From Promethearchaeota archaeon (GTDB taxonomy: Archaea > Asgardarchaeota > Lokiarchaeia > Sigynarchaeales > MK-D1), in assembly GCA_016839385.1 (NCBI GenBank), contig JAEOUK010000491.1, positions 1 to 6,770 of the forward strand: a DNA stretch of 6,770 nt, given 5' to 3'. How positions within the stretch are numbered: the stretch's first letter is position 1; every line of letters starts with the position of its first letter. A program made the translations under genes and the position numbers. A model generated the notes under the pieces. It saw only the letters and a program-made list of their open reading frames with translations. It did no database searches and was not told the DNA's origin. This document shows positions 1 to 5,513 of this stretch, piece after piece.

Positions 1-324
1 CCAAATTGTGGAATTCAAAATTATAAAGGACGTAAGCACTGTAAATCATGTGGAGCTCGTGTATTTTGGAATTGTCCAAAATGTGGGACTAAAACCAAAA
101 AACACCGTGAATTTTGTGAATGTGGTCAGTCTCTTCGTATCATCACATTTGCAAAACAAGTTGTTTTCGAAGGAGAAACTCAACAAGATACGGAAAATCA
201 AAAACCTACTTCAAATGGTGTAGTAGTCACTGGCTCAATAGTCCAATTCTGTCCTGCCTGTGGAGCAGAAATTTCTGAAGATTTAACGCATTGCAACATT
301 TGTGGTTCACTTCTTGGACGTTAA
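1..324 (+). CDS. Multi-zinc-ribbon protein, C-terminal fragment
   Basis: Frame 1 is open from the first base to a TAA at 322-324, giving 107 residues of a protein whose start lies outside the window. Cysteine pairs are visible at residues 14/17 (with C3 as part of an earlier knuckle), 25/28 with 39/41, and 84/87 with 98/101. The last four form a compact zinc ribbon (CPAC then CNIC) that ends only six residues before the stop. Residues 42-83 are a poorly conserved, polar linker. This spacing is typical of double-zinc-ribbon proteins, in which tandem ribbons sit at one end of a larger protein and bind nucleic acid or protein partners. The missing N-terminal part decides the real function, so none is assigned. 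The overlapping reading frame that starts at base 8 is a shadow. Confidence is high that this is coding and low on role. Confidence 0.85.
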   Translation, partial: PNCGIQNYKGRKHCKSCGARVFWNCPKCGTKTKKHREFCECGQSLRIITFAKQVVFEGETQQDTENQKPTSNGVVVTGSIVQFCPACGAEISEDLTHCNICGSLLGR

Positions 325-356
325 TTCTTTATTTTTACTATTTTACCTATTATTTA
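325..356 (+). terminator. T-rich tract after the zinc-ribbon gene
   Basis: Directly after the TAA the plus strand is dominated by T runs (TTCTTT, ATTTTT, ATTTT, ATTATTT) with no stable hairpin. Archaeal transcription commonly stops on such T-rich non-template DNA. The 166-nt gap before the next gene fits a separate transcription unit. This is assigned from composition and position only. Confidence 0.4.
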
Positions 357-430
357 AAGTTAAATAGATCAATATAACGACAAAACCTAAAAAGACAAAT
401 ATTCCAACTTTTTTTGAAAAAATTTTCATC

Positions 431-446
431 GGAAAGCCTTTAAGTT
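431..446 (+). promoter_or_regulatory. Possible BRE/TATA of the longin gene
   Basis: A purine-rich stretch (GGAAAG, 431-436) followed by CTTTAAGTT (438-446) resembles an archaeal BRE plus TATA element. A start site about 26 nt downstream would fall near 468, leaving a leader of roughly 23 nt before the ATG at 491. No Shine-Dalgarno sequence is visible in front of that ATG. AT-rich DNA yields such matches by chance, so this is tentative. Confidence 0.3.
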
Positions 447-490
447 GTCATAAAATCAGCTGTAATTACTAGAGTACTTTGTGATAACAA

Positions 491-1471
491 ATGGGTATAG
501 ATAATTTTTTAATTATAAGTGAAACCGGAGACTTCTTGTTCAGTCGTGATTATGAAGGAAAAAATCATACAGACCTATCTCTCTTATCCGGGTTTATTTC
601 TGCTATTCGTAATTTCGCAGAATCCATCGGAGAGGGTCAAATCCGAACGATGGTGATCGCGAATCGAAAATGGTTATACACCACAAAAAACGATCTTATT
701 GGTATTTGTATTTCCGACCAAGAAGATAGTGATGATCTCATAAAAATGCATTTTCTAATCCCATTATTGAATCAATTTGTTGAGGAATTTCGTGTTGAAC
801 TACAAAATCATAACGGAGAATATACTGTATTTGATTCATTCCAAGAGATCACCGATACGCAAAAAGAAGTCTACCGTGCACAAGCTGCTGAACAGTCAGT
901 GGATTTAACTACCCGTCAAGCCCTCACTTTGCACGGAGCAATTGAATTGCTAAATTTGGATAGTATCGCATTAGTTCTTAGACATGCAGCAAATCATAGA
1001 TTAGTGCTTGTAGGAGATGATTTCATTGCAAAGAAATTAGGTGCTCTTATTCAAAGTATGATCCCAATTCATGTAACTTCGGAACTCAATGGCTACACAG
1101 ATTTATATGTATCTACTAAATATCCGAACAATCCAGACATTGAATTTTCAACATTTAATGTCGATAATCGTGGATGGACGAAACAAAAATATCCTTCTGC
1201 TATCTATGAGAAAATTTTAATTCAAAACATTCTGAAGAAGAAAGGATTGGGGGAGATGGATTTAGTTCTCCTATTTCGTAAACAATACTTAGAACTCATT
1301 GATAAAGTTACAGAATATATCAACGTTATATGGAAGCACAAGAATAAACCTCGGGAACTAGCTAGAGAATTACAAAGTATAGTAAAAGATAAAACACAAA
1401 TCGAATTCCTACATCAATATATTAGTAAGAATATTGGTCTGGATGTAGAAGATTTCCTCAAAAAGAAATAA
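491..1471 (+). CDS. Longin-domain protein with DENN-like C-terminal half
   Basis: The 326-residue product has no signal peptide or membrane segment and is probably cytosolic. Residues 1 to about 125 look like the longin-type fold common in Asgard archaea: a short strand (FLIISETG), a second strand (DFLFSRDY), then a helix with LLSGFISAIRNFAES (31-45), more strands (TMVIANRKWLYT, LIGICIS), and a long helix (82-104). Residues 148-228 contain IELLNLDSIALVL, then RLVLVGDDF, then a helix ending in SMIPIHVTSE. In order and spacing this resembles the central DENN core. Residues 232-326 are nearly all helical. A longin followed by a DENN-like module is the layout of folliculin, NPRL2/3 and C9orf72, eukaryotic proteins that act on small GTPases. 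The longin half is moderately certain. The DENN-like half is my inference from pattern only. The ATG at 491 has no Shine-Dalgarno sequence and starts the domain at the expected place. TAA is at 1469-1471. Confidence 0.88.
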   Translation: MGIDNFLIISETGDFLFSRDYEGKNHTDLSLLSGFISAIRNFAESIGEGQIRTMVIANRKWLYTTKNDLIGICISDQEDSDDLIKMHFLIPLLNQFVEEFRVELQNHNGEYTVFDSFQEITDTQKEVYRAQAAEQSVDLTTRQALTLHGAIELLNLDSIALVLRHAANHRLVLVGDDFIAKKLGALIQSMIPIHVTSELNGYTDLYVSTKYPNNPDIEFSTFNVDNRGWTKQKYPSAIYEKILIQNILKKKGLGEMDLVLLFRKQYLELIDKVTEYINVIWKHKNKPRELARELQSIVKDKTQIEFLHQYISKNIGLDVEDFLKKK

Positions 1472-1476
1472 AATTC

Positions 1477-1483
1477 TTTTTTT
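1477..1483 (+). terminator. T7 tract after the longin gene
   Basis: A run of seven T starts five bases after the stop codon, and two T5 runs follow at about 1503-1515. There is no convincing GC hairpin. This fits an archaeal T-tract terminator that separates the protein gene from the tRNA gene downstream. Confidence 0.5.
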
Positions 1484-1526
1484 CCACCTCTGAAAAGAAA
1501 AGGTTTTTAGTTTTTCTAGAATGTAG

Positions 1527-1536
1527 GAAATATACC
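1527..1536 (+). promoter_or_regulatory. Possible TATA element of the tRNA gene
   Basis: GAAATATACC resembles a TATA box and lies about 50 nt upstream of the mature 5' end of the tRNA. A start site near 1558 would give a 5' leader of about 25 nt to be removed by RNase P. The evidence is position and composition only. Confidence 0.25.
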
Positions 1537-1583
1537 TTAACACGTCAAGTGAACCTTATTTTTACTAACGTGTGGGCTCTCGT

Positions 1584-1691
1584 GGGAGAGTGGTCTAGAC
1601 AAAATTCCTCAAAAGGGATTTTGGGACAACTTGGTATGATTCCCGGTTTGGGACCGGGTGGTCGGGTGTTCAAATCACCCCTCTCCCACCA
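1584..1691 (+). tRNA. tRNA-Pro(UGG) with D-loop intron
   Basis: All arms fold by eye. The acceptor is GGGAGAG (1584-1590) against CTCTCCC (1681-1687), followed by discriminator A and a CCA end encoded in the gene. T8 and G9 are at 1591-1592. The anticodon stem is CCCGG/CCGGG (1642-1646, 1654-1658) around the loop TTTGGGA, which gives anticodon TGG (1649-1651), proline. The variable loop has five bases. The T arm is GGGTG/CACCC with loop TTCAAAT. Between D-stem positions 10-13 (GTCT) and the GGTA of the D-loop the gene is about 31 nt too long. Removing 1599-1629 gives a 77-nt tRNA with D-arm GTCTAGCTTGGTATGAT, a usual archaeal proline-tRNA form. There is no intron in the anticodon loop. A plain tRNA search may miss or mis-score this gene because of the insert. 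Confidence 0.93.
1599..1629 (+). other. 31-nt tRNA intron with bulge-helix-bulge motif
   Basis: The insert folds with its flanks into a complete bulge-helix-bulge structure, the substrate of the archaeal tRNA splicing endonuclease. The inner helix pairs 1600-1608 with 1615-1623 (nine pairs, one of them G-U) around loop TCAAAA. The 5' bulge is AGA (1597-1599). The central 4-bp helix pairs GTCT (1593-1596) with GGAC (1624-1627), including one G-U. The 3' bulge is AAC (1628-1630). Cutting after the second base of each bulge removes 1599-1629 and joins G15 to C16. The outer helix is weak (about one G-U pair), so this is closer to a relaxed motif than the strict form. The location, D-loop 15/16, is non-canonical; most archaeal introns sit at 37/38. 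Confidence 0.88.
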
Positions 1692-1702
1692 TTAATTTCT
1701 CG

Positions 1703-1724
1703 TTAAAAAAGAAATAAAAAAAAA
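1703..1724 (-). terminator. T-tract after the HAAS membrane protein gene
   Basis: On the minus strand the bases right after the TAA are a T9 run, then ATTTC and a T6 run. This is a strong T-rich terminator for the padR-HAAS operon. It also separates that operon from the convergent tRNA gene, whose 3' end is only 12 nt away. Confidence 0.55.
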
Positions 1725-2780
1725 TTACATTTCTTGGTGCTGATAATATTCCTCGAATTTCGCACGTAAAGTTATAATTTTGGATATGTTAGATATTGCG
1801 CTAATCACGGTTCCCACTATCGCTATCCACATCACTACTGTAAAACCAGTCTGTATTTCTGCGTAATACATTGAAGACGCTATTGCAGGAACAGACATAA
1901 TTGCAGGCACAAATAATGTCACTAGGAATGGTATGAACATAAGATCTACAATTACATGCATGATCATCAATATTCTCTGTGCAAAATAATTTGTCAAATC
2001 TAGTAATGATTGGATCAAATTAATGAAACCCCCTGCTAATGTGAAGATTCCTGAAAGCTGAATGTAGTAGGTTAGCTGTGATCCTATATCTTCTACAATA
2101 GGAATCAGTTCCCAAACTTTAGCAATCATGGCAATTCCAATCAGCATTGTAACAATTCCTCCTGCGAGTAAATCTCCTCGTTTTAATGGAGGTTTTACCT
2201 TTTTAGTATCTTTTTGTATCCATTTTTCTTTTTCCTCCATTTCGTCAGGTGGAATAGATTTCAACTGTAGTCTTCTTCTAGAAGTTGTGAAATCATCTGG
2301 AAGATATCCCTCCATCGATAAAACAACGAATATCGCTGTTACAACCAAGAATGCTCCTAAAGCTGCAGACCAGATACTGTTTAGATAGTCAAATAAATCC
2401 CAACTTAAACCTGTAGAAATTGCATCAATTATAAAGGAAATGATATTGAATCCAACAATAATTGCTGCAACAATTCCAAAGACTTTTAGATATGCTGGGA
2501 ACAATTCTTTGGATATCCATAATTTTGGAGTTCCTCGTTTTTTATATTCAGCAGCGATATCTCGTGGATTACCCATTTCTTGAATTGCTTGTTGCACGTG
2601 GTAAGGTTGAACATCTTGTCCAGCCGCGATCTCTTCAGATTTTTCCCAAATATGCCCTTCTAATTCCGATAAAACATCTTTCAATTCCGATTTATTGTCC
2701 TTTAACCATCCAGGTAAAAATTTTTTAACAGTTTTTAAAAATTCTTTAACAAGTTCCGTTTGATTTAGTTCTTCACTCAT
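1725..2780 (-). CDS. HAAS-domain six-helix membrane protein
   Basis: The product has 351 residues. Residues 12-83 form a soluble helical domain with the HAAS-type signature, ending in AIQEMGNPRDIAAEYKKRG (65-83). Such domains sit at the N-terminus of membrane proteins encoded next to PadR regulators. Six hydrophobic segments follow at roughly 98-120, 135-155, 203-224, 240-262, 268-292 and 312-331. A charged cytosolic-looking loop with RRR and many lysines (156-202) splits them into groups of two and four. The ATG at 2778-2780 overlaps the padR stop by one base and has GGAGGT eight bases upstream, so this start is well supported and translation is probably coupled. In known PadR/HAAS pairs the membrane protein's activity is often unknown, and I do not assign one here. 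Sensing or buffering of envelope stress is a guess. Confidence 0.88.
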   Translation of the reverse strand: MSEELNQTELVKEFLKTVKKFLPGWLKDNKSELKDVLSELEGHIWEKSEEIAAGQDVQPYHVQQAIQEMGNPRDIAAEYKKRGTPKLWISKELFPAYLKVFGIVAAIIVGFNIISFIIDAISTGLSWDLFDYLNSIWSAALGAFLVVTAIFVVLSMEGYLPDDFTTSRRRLQLKSIPPDEMEEKEKWIQKDTKKVKPPLKRGDLLAGGIVTMLIGIAMIAKVWELIPIVEDIGSQLTYYIQLSGIFTLAGGFINLIQSLLDLTNYFAQRILMIMHVIVDLMFIPFLVTLFVPAIMSVPAIASSMYYAEIQTGFTVVMWIAIVGTVISAISNISKIITLRAKFEEYYQHQEM

Positions 2781-3346
2781 TATTCATTACCTCCATTTAA
2801 TAATCGATCAATTTGATCCCGTATATGGAAACCACATGCAGAACAATACATTTGACCTTCTTTTAATTCTTCTATTGAATATCTCATAGTACAATTTGGA
2901 CAGTAGATATAATTTTCAGTTTGTAGATTCACGTCAATTTTAAACATATCAGACATGGATTCTACTAATTTCGAAAATACGCCAGAAATATGTTGGAATA
3001 CTTGTTGTCCATACGGGGTGAGAAAATAAATTATTCGTTTTCTTTTTCCCTCAAAAAGTTCTCTTGTTTTCAAGATTCCAGCTTGTTTGAGTTTTCTTAA
3101 AGTAGGATACAGATTTCCCTCTTCTAAAATTAACATGTTATTTGTTTTCTGTTTTAACTCATTCAAAATATTATATCCGTACATTTGATCCGGATCACCT
3201 GAATCAATTATCTCCATGACTGCTAGGGTTGAAATTCCACGAAGAAATTCTGATTCCCAATTCTCAACGTATCCTCGAAAATCTTCGCGAGATAACAAGA
3301 GTTTTATCTGAGGATCAGGATTGATTGGTCGTATTCTTTTGATCAA
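2780..3346 (-). CDS. PadR-family regulator with C-terminal zinc ribbon
   Basis: The 188-residue product is a winged-helix DNA-binding protein. Residues 35-125 carry the PadR domain: FLRGISTLAVMEII for helix 1, MYGYNILNEL for helix 2, the family hallmark EEGNLYPTLRKLKQAGIL (75-92) for the recognition helix, and the wing KRKRIIYFLTPYGQQVF. A separate zinc ribbon follows, with CPNC at 149-152 and CSAC at 168-171. PadR proteins usually end with a dimerising helix, so the ribbon is an addition. The gene is first in an operon with the HAAS membrane protein and probably represses its own promoter. The start is TTG at 3346; an in-frame TGA two codons upstream prevents any earlier start. A second TTG at residue 18 would also keep the whole domain. 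Function is firm at family level; the ligand is unknown. Confidence 0.92.
   Translation of the reverse strand: MIKRIRPINPDPQIKLLLSREDFRGYVENWESEFLRGISTLAVMEIIDSGDPDQMYGYNILNELKQKTNNMLILEEGNLYPTLRKLKQAGILKTRELFEGKRKRIIYFLTPYGQQVFQHISGVFSKLVESMSDMFKIDVNLQTENYIYCPNCTMRYSIEELKEGQMYCSACGFHIRDQIDRLLNGGNE
2789..2794 (-). promoter_or_regulatory. Shine-Dalgarno GGAGGT for the HAAS gene
   Basis: The minus strand reads GGAGGT eight bases before the ATG at 2780. It lies inside the last codons of padR (encoding the GGNE end), so a ribosome finishing padR is already on the initiation site. Most other starts in this window lack such a motif, which suggests internal cistrons use Shine-Dalgarno sites and first cistrons are leaderless or short-leader. 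Confidence 0.8.
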
Positions 3347-3394
3347 TTTTTTTCACTTTTTTTTGTAGATTAGTATTTTATGATATTATTCATA

Positions 3395-3420
3395 AATTAC
3401 TATTCATAATTACTATACAT
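3395..3420. repeat. Tandem 13-nt direct repeats, candidate PadR operator
   Basis: AATTACTATTCAT (3395-3407) is followed directly by AATTACTATACAT (3408-3420), differing at one base. A weaker third copy ending in TATTATTCAT lies at 3384-3393. The array overlaps the start site predicted from the TATA box at 3429-3437 for the minus-strand padR gene, a position where bound protein would block transcription. Assignment to PadR rests on position alone. Confidence 0.5.
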
Positions 3421-3427
3421 ATTTAGG

Positions 3428-3444
3428 TATATTTAAACCTTCGC
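3428..3444 (-). promoter_or_regulatory. BRE/TATA of the padR-HAAS operon
   Basis: On the minus strand the sequence CGAAGG followed by TTTAAATATA is a good archaeal BRE plus TATA box. A start site about 26 nt downstream falls near 3407, inside the direct repeats, and leaves a leader of about 60 nt before the TTG start. This is the clearest promoter in the window, but it is still a prediction. Confidence 0.55.
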
Positions 3445-3449
3445 TAGTC

Positions 3450-3474
3450 CATTTTGATCAACATAACCAAAATG
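3450..3474. repeat. Inverted repeat CATTTTG-11-CAAAATG
   Basis: Perfect 7-bp arms (3450-3456 and 3468-3474) flank an 11-base spacer. A second small palindrome, TTGATCAA (3454-3461), overlaps the left arm. The element lies just upstream of the padR BRE and downstream of the GH13 stop. It could be a regulator site or a weak transcript hairpin. There is no T-run directly after it in the minus direction, so it is not a standard terminator. Confidence 0.35.
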
Positions 3475-3488
3475 TACATTTTTTAAAC

Positions 3489-3496
3489 AAAAAAAA
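3489..3496 (-). terminator. T8 tract after the GH13 gene
   Basis: The minus strand carries an uninterrupted T8 run 27 bases after the GH13 stop codon. This fits an archaeal T-tract terminator, so the padR operon downstream is probably transcribed from its own promoter. Confidence 0.45.
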
Positions 3497-3522
3497 TGAA
3501 AAATAAAGGATGAAAAGTAAAA

Positions 3523-4983
3523 CTAGTAGGAAAATTTCAAGATTTGAAAACCCCATGGTCCAAATTTAAGAGGGATTTGACTATTTTGGATGATAAATTC
3601 AGTCGTTTCACTATTATGCTGAAGTAAAGAAGATATATTGTACGAAATATCTTGTCTGTGAGTGCTCAAATCTAACACACAATTCACATCATTTGAAGAA
3701 AAGTTCACAATTACGTATATTATAAGTTTGTTTAAATTCCAGTAATAAGAAATAATGGGATTTTCCGGACCAGGGGTATCTTGTTTATAAACTCGACCTA
3801 AATTCCATAAATTGCTCTCTATTAGGTACCCTTTAATAATAGAAGTTAAATTTTTATAGAATTCTCTTATATTGGGATTTTCACTTTCTTGGCTCCATCG
3901 ACCCAATTGAACAGGAAGCTTTCGTGTAAATCCAAGTTGTTGCCCATAATGGATCAACCGAGCACCGGGTAAACATAATGAAATACAAGCAGCAGCTGTA
4001 GATTCATCCGATCCAAACGCTGTAATAGCTCTTTTTTCATCATGATTTTCAATAAATCGGACCAATTTTGATGAATATTCCCATTCAGCTTGCAAATGAC
4101 CTCGAACCGCTCTCGCTGGATCATATAGCATACGGTCATAAAGAGTTTTATCATAGCAATAATCACATCCTTGTTGCATTAATTCCCATTCCATGTCCCA
4201 ATATACTTCTGCAATGAATTTGAATTCAGGATTTTTTGATTTAATGTGTGGAATAATTTCATCCCAATATTCTGAATTTGGACGTTCCTCAACAAATTGT
4301 CCCCATGTTTTCAAGAACACAGAATTTACTGGCAACATTGCCATATCACAACGAACTCCGTCACATTTTTTTTGAATTTTTAACAGAGTCTCTAGTGATT
4401 GTTTTCGGCATTTTTCTGAAAAAGCATTCAATTGTAAAGTATCTGTCCATGGTGAAAAGTATGGATCTTTGCCATGAGCATATAAATTTCCTCCAATTTT
4501 TTCAAATAATCCGGGATTTTGGAGATGTGCTGAAAAACTCCCTTTAATATAGATATCAGGATTATTGGCTACCCACGGGTGATCAATCGCAGTATGATTT
4601 GGAATATAATCTAAAATTAAGCATTTTTCCAAATCATTCAAACATTTGTGGATGTTATGTAAGCCATTATTTCCCCCTATTCGTGGATCTGGCTCATAGT
4701 TTTTAACTGCGTAAGGAGAACCAATTATATCAGCTGGAGTATAATCTGGTAATCCTTGTTGGAAATCATCCTGTAGTTCTTTATGTTCTTGAGCAATTTT
4801 TTCACTGATCTTACTTCTCTGCCAAACACCCATCAGCCAGATTGCATTGTAATTCTCAAAATCCAAAATCACACTATCTGGAATATTTTGAAGAGTGATG
4901 TCCTCTTGAAATTTCTCAGAGAGATGATGCAACCAAGGTAGAGTATTTATCTCAAGAATTAATGGATGTTTAACCCATTTCAT
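3523..4983 (-). CDS. GH13 alpha-amylase-family enzyme, cytosolic
   Basis: The 486-residue product is a glycoside hydrolase family 13 (beta/alpha)8-barrel enzyme acting on alpha-glucosidic bonds by a retaining mechanism. The four conserved regions are present: region I LILDYIPNH (122-130), region II DGVRCD (208-213) with nucleophile D213 and the chloride/substrate-type R211, region III FIAEVYW with acid/base E259, and region IV FIENHDE with transition-state D315. The segment PWTDTLQLN (178-186) and PGARLIHYGQ (339-348) also fit the family. The last ~95 residues (about 390-486) are strand-rich and match the usual C-terminal beta-sandwich. There is no signal peptide, so it probably acts on internal glycogen, maltodextrin or a disaccharide. 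Hydrolase or transferase, and the exact substrate, cannot be told. The ATG at 4983 has a TATA-like element close upstream and may be leaderless. Confidence 0.93.
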   Translation of the reverse strand: MKWVKHPLILEINTLPWLHHLSEKFQEDITLQNIPDSVILDFENYNAIWLMGVWQRSKISEKIAQEHKELQDDFQQGLPDYTPADIIGSPYAVKNYEPDPRIGGNNGLHNIHKCLNDLEKCLILDYIPNHTAIDHPWVANNPDIYIKGSFSAHLQNPGLFEKIGGNLYAHGKDPYFSPWTDTLQLNAFSEKCRKQSLETLLKIQKKCDGVRCDMAMLPVNSVFLKTWGQFVEERPNSEYWDEIIPHIKSKNPEFKFIAEVYWDMEWELMQQGCDYCYDKTLYDRMLYDPARAVRGHLQAEWEYSSKLVRFIENHDEKRAITAFGSDESTAAACISLCLPGARLIHYGQQLGFTRKLPVQLGRWSQESENPNIREFYKNLTSIIKGYLIESNLWNLGRVYKQDTPGPENPIISYYWNLNKLIIYVIVNFSSNDVNCVLDLSTHRQDISYNISSLLQHNSETTEFIIQNSQIPLKFGPWGFQILKFSY

Positions 4984-4996
4984 AAACCAAGATTGT

Positions 4997-5009
4997 GATT
5001 TAAAAATTA
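4997..5009 (-). promoter_or_regulatory. TATA-like element before the GH13 gene
   Basis: The minus strand reads TTAATTTTTAAAT, centred about 20 nt upstream of the GH13 ATG, which would give a leaderless mRNA. There is no Shine-Dalgarno sequence in front of that ATG. The spacing is slightly short and the region is AT-rich, so read-through from the gene upstream remains possible. Confidence 0.35.
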
Positions 5010-5023
5010 AAATGTTATGGATG

Positions 5024-5482
5024 TTAGAGATGGATCTCTTGATAAATTTTGAAGTATAAAAGGGAAACTAATCCTATGACTATCGAACCTATTAGCGAAC
5101 CGATAAAAGATGCTCCATAACTCCAACTGGATGAGACATTTGAGAATGCTATTAATAGAGAACCAGCTGCAATAATAGTAAATCCAAAAATTCCAATTGA
5201 TATCCAGAATACAATCTTGTTCCATTTTTCACTTCTTAATTTATCTGTAAATAATAAAAGCCCTGCTATAACTCCAATGCTAAGAAAACCAAAAACTAAA
5301 GGAACGATGACAAGAATCGATAAACGAAACGTAGAACTCAATCTAACATATGTTATCGTTCCATCAATCCACCATGCAAAATTTGATGCAAATAGTAAAA
5401 TAACTGATATTAAACTGAATATTATAGAAATAATGCAATAGGAACGAGTATAAATTAACTCACGACGATCATAATCTGGCAT
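5024..5482 (-). CDS. Small four-helix membrane protein, unknown function
   Basis: The 152-residue product has four hydrophobic helices at about 14-33, 53-77, 89-111 and 122-146. A short polar N-terminus (MPDYDRRELIY) and a basic loop between helices 2 and 3 (TDKLRSEKWNK) put both ends on the cytosolic side by the positive-inside rule. The first extracytosolic loop (34-52) contains the pair WW. I recognise no family. It begins 31 nt after the methyltransferase stop and ends 40 nt before the GH13 start, on the same strand. The ATG at 5482 is the only sensible start, since the first helix follows at once. A TATA-like AATTATATT about 22 nt upstream suggests a leaderless transcript. It could equally be an accessory membrane protein unrelated to its neighbours. 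Confidence 0.8.
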   Translation of the reverse strand: MPDYDRRELIYTRSYCIISIIFSLISVILLFASNFAWWIDGTITYVRLSSTFRLSILVIVPLVFGFLSIGVIAGLLLFTDKLRSEKWNKIVFWISIGIFGFTIIAAGSLLIAFSNVSSSWSYGASFIGSLIGSIVIGLVSLLYFKIYQEIHL

Positions 5483-5496
5483 ACATGCAATTGGGT

Positions 5497-5513
5497 GAAT
5501 ATAATTAAAAAAA
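5497..5513 (-). promoter_or_regulatory. T7 tract and TATA-like element between methyltransferase and membrane protein
   Basis: Right after the methyltransferase stop the minus strand has T7 (5513-5507) and then AATTATATT (about 5509-5497). The first part could terminate the methyltransferase transcript. The second sits about 22 nt before the next ATG, the distance expected for a leaderless start. The compact overlap suggests two units instead of one operon. Confidence 0.35.

Noticed and set aside
8..223. 71-residue plus-strand reading frame
   Set aside because: It lies in frame 2 over the zinc-ribbon coding frame, has no recognisable domain, and the frame-1 product has clear cysteine pairs.
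1584..1691. tRNA pseudogene
   Set aside because: All arms pair fully, the invariant bases and CCA end are present, and the extra bases form a proper splicing motif.
2128..2728. Two plus-strand frames of 86 and 88 residues
   Set aside because: They are antisense to the HAAS membrane protein gene, overlap its whole centre and show no domain or ribosome-binding site.
3954..4547. Several frames of 60-89 residues on both strands
   Set aside because: They lie inside the GH13 gene, whose catalytic motifs fix the correct frame.
5007..5441. Frames of 72 and 74 residues over the small membrane protein
   Set aside because: They are shadow frames; the 152-residue frame has four well-spaced hydrophobic helices and a good start.
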